A stretch of 6,263 nucleotides of DNA from Nitrospiraceae bacterium (lineage in GTDB: Bacteria > Nitrospirota > Nitrospiria > Nitrospirales > Nitrospiraceae): contig JACVSD010000103.1 in the NCBI GenBank assembly GCA_014534095.1, positions 1 through 6,263 of the forward strand, written 5' to 3'. The notes below the pieces were generated by a model that was given only the letters and a program-made list of their open reading frames with translations, was not told where the DNA came from and did not search any database. Of the stretch, positions 6,042 to 6,263 are shown piece by piece. Numbering within the stretch: position 1 is the first letter of the stretch; every line of letters begins with the position of its first letter. The translations under genes were made by a program, and so were the position numbers.

Positions 6042-6263
6042 TTAGCGAGTCGACACGTGCGCGAGAACCGGATGACCGGCGATCGCATCATTGAGAGCCT
6101 TGACTAACGCCACCGGCGAAGCTTCACCGGACTTCACCAAGGAGGTGTAGCGTTCTTGCGTCATCGCAAAAAATGCCGGCTGGCTTTCGGCTGGCACACC
6201 CATCAGGGATGCGAGCGACGCCAGATGCTCACCCTGGCCCTGAGCCATCTCCGCTGACAGCGC
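6042..6263 (-). CDS. DUF3015 family protein, C-terminal part (runs off the window)
   Basis: The last 73 codons and TAA stop of a gene whose beginning lies beyond the right edge. The visible protein starts ALSAEMAQGQGEHLASLASL and continues GVPAESQPAFFAMTQERYTS, then ASPVALVKALNDAIAGHPVL. This agrees with my recollection of the end of DUF3015 proteins: an E-M-A-x-G-x-G-E-x-L-x-x-L-A-x-L motif, then a F-x-x-x-T-Q-x-x-Y block and a short helical tail. DUF3015 proteins are usually small, carry a signal peptide and have no established function; the signal peptide cannot be seen here. The frame is open to the window edge, so the ATG at 6248 is internal. The gene is followed on the same strand by a strong hairpin and then the DUF4105 gene. 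Family assignment is from motif recall and should be treated as probable. Confidence 0.72.
   Translation of the reverse strand, partial: ALSAEMAQGQGEHLASLASLMGVPAESQPAFFAMTQERYTSLVKSGEASPVALVKALNDAIAGHPVLAHVSTR

Overview
The window looks like an ordinary chromosomal stretch of a GC-rich Gram-negative (diderm) bacterium. Diderm origin is supported by an MlaA-type outer-membrane lipoprotein, a second lipoprotein with a clear lipobox, and a secreted protein ending in a probable outer-membrane beta-barrel. The style of the proteins suggests a Nitrospira-like lineage to me, but that is an impression and not something the sequence proves.

Layout. Bases 3-212 (+) hold the C-terminal end of threonine 3-dehydrogenase (tdh), interrupted by an in-frame TAA. 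It is followed by an intact kbl (glycine C-acetyltransferase, 352-1539, +); together these are the classical two-step threonine-to-glycine pathway. Converging on kbl from the minus strand are an alpha/beta hydrolase (3367-2606) and, downstream of it, mlaA (2503-1574). A 202-base divergent intergenic region then carries a good sigma70-type promoter and a strong ribosome binding site. These serve a small plus-strand lipoprotein gene (3570-4070). That gene converges, with only 8 bases between stops, on a long minus-strand gene (5983-4079). Its product combines a DUF4105/Lnb-type papain-like domain with a C-terminal barrel. Upstream of it, past a perfect 10-bp hairpin, is the C-terminal end of a DUF3015-type gene (6263-6042, minus) that runs off the window.

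How the genes relate. The left part is amino-acid catabolism, and the break in tdh would leave kbl without its usual partner if the break is real. From mlaA to the right edge four of the five genes appear to encode envelope proteins: MlaA, a BamE-like-fold lipoprotein, a DUF4105-barrel protein and a DUF3015 protein. They are not one operon, because strands alternate and a hairpin separates the last two. No tRNA, rRNA, CRISPR array, insertion sequence or phage gene was seen. I do not see a clear new multi-gene system. The items most worth a second look are the nonsense codon in tdh and the DUF4105-plus-barrel protein.
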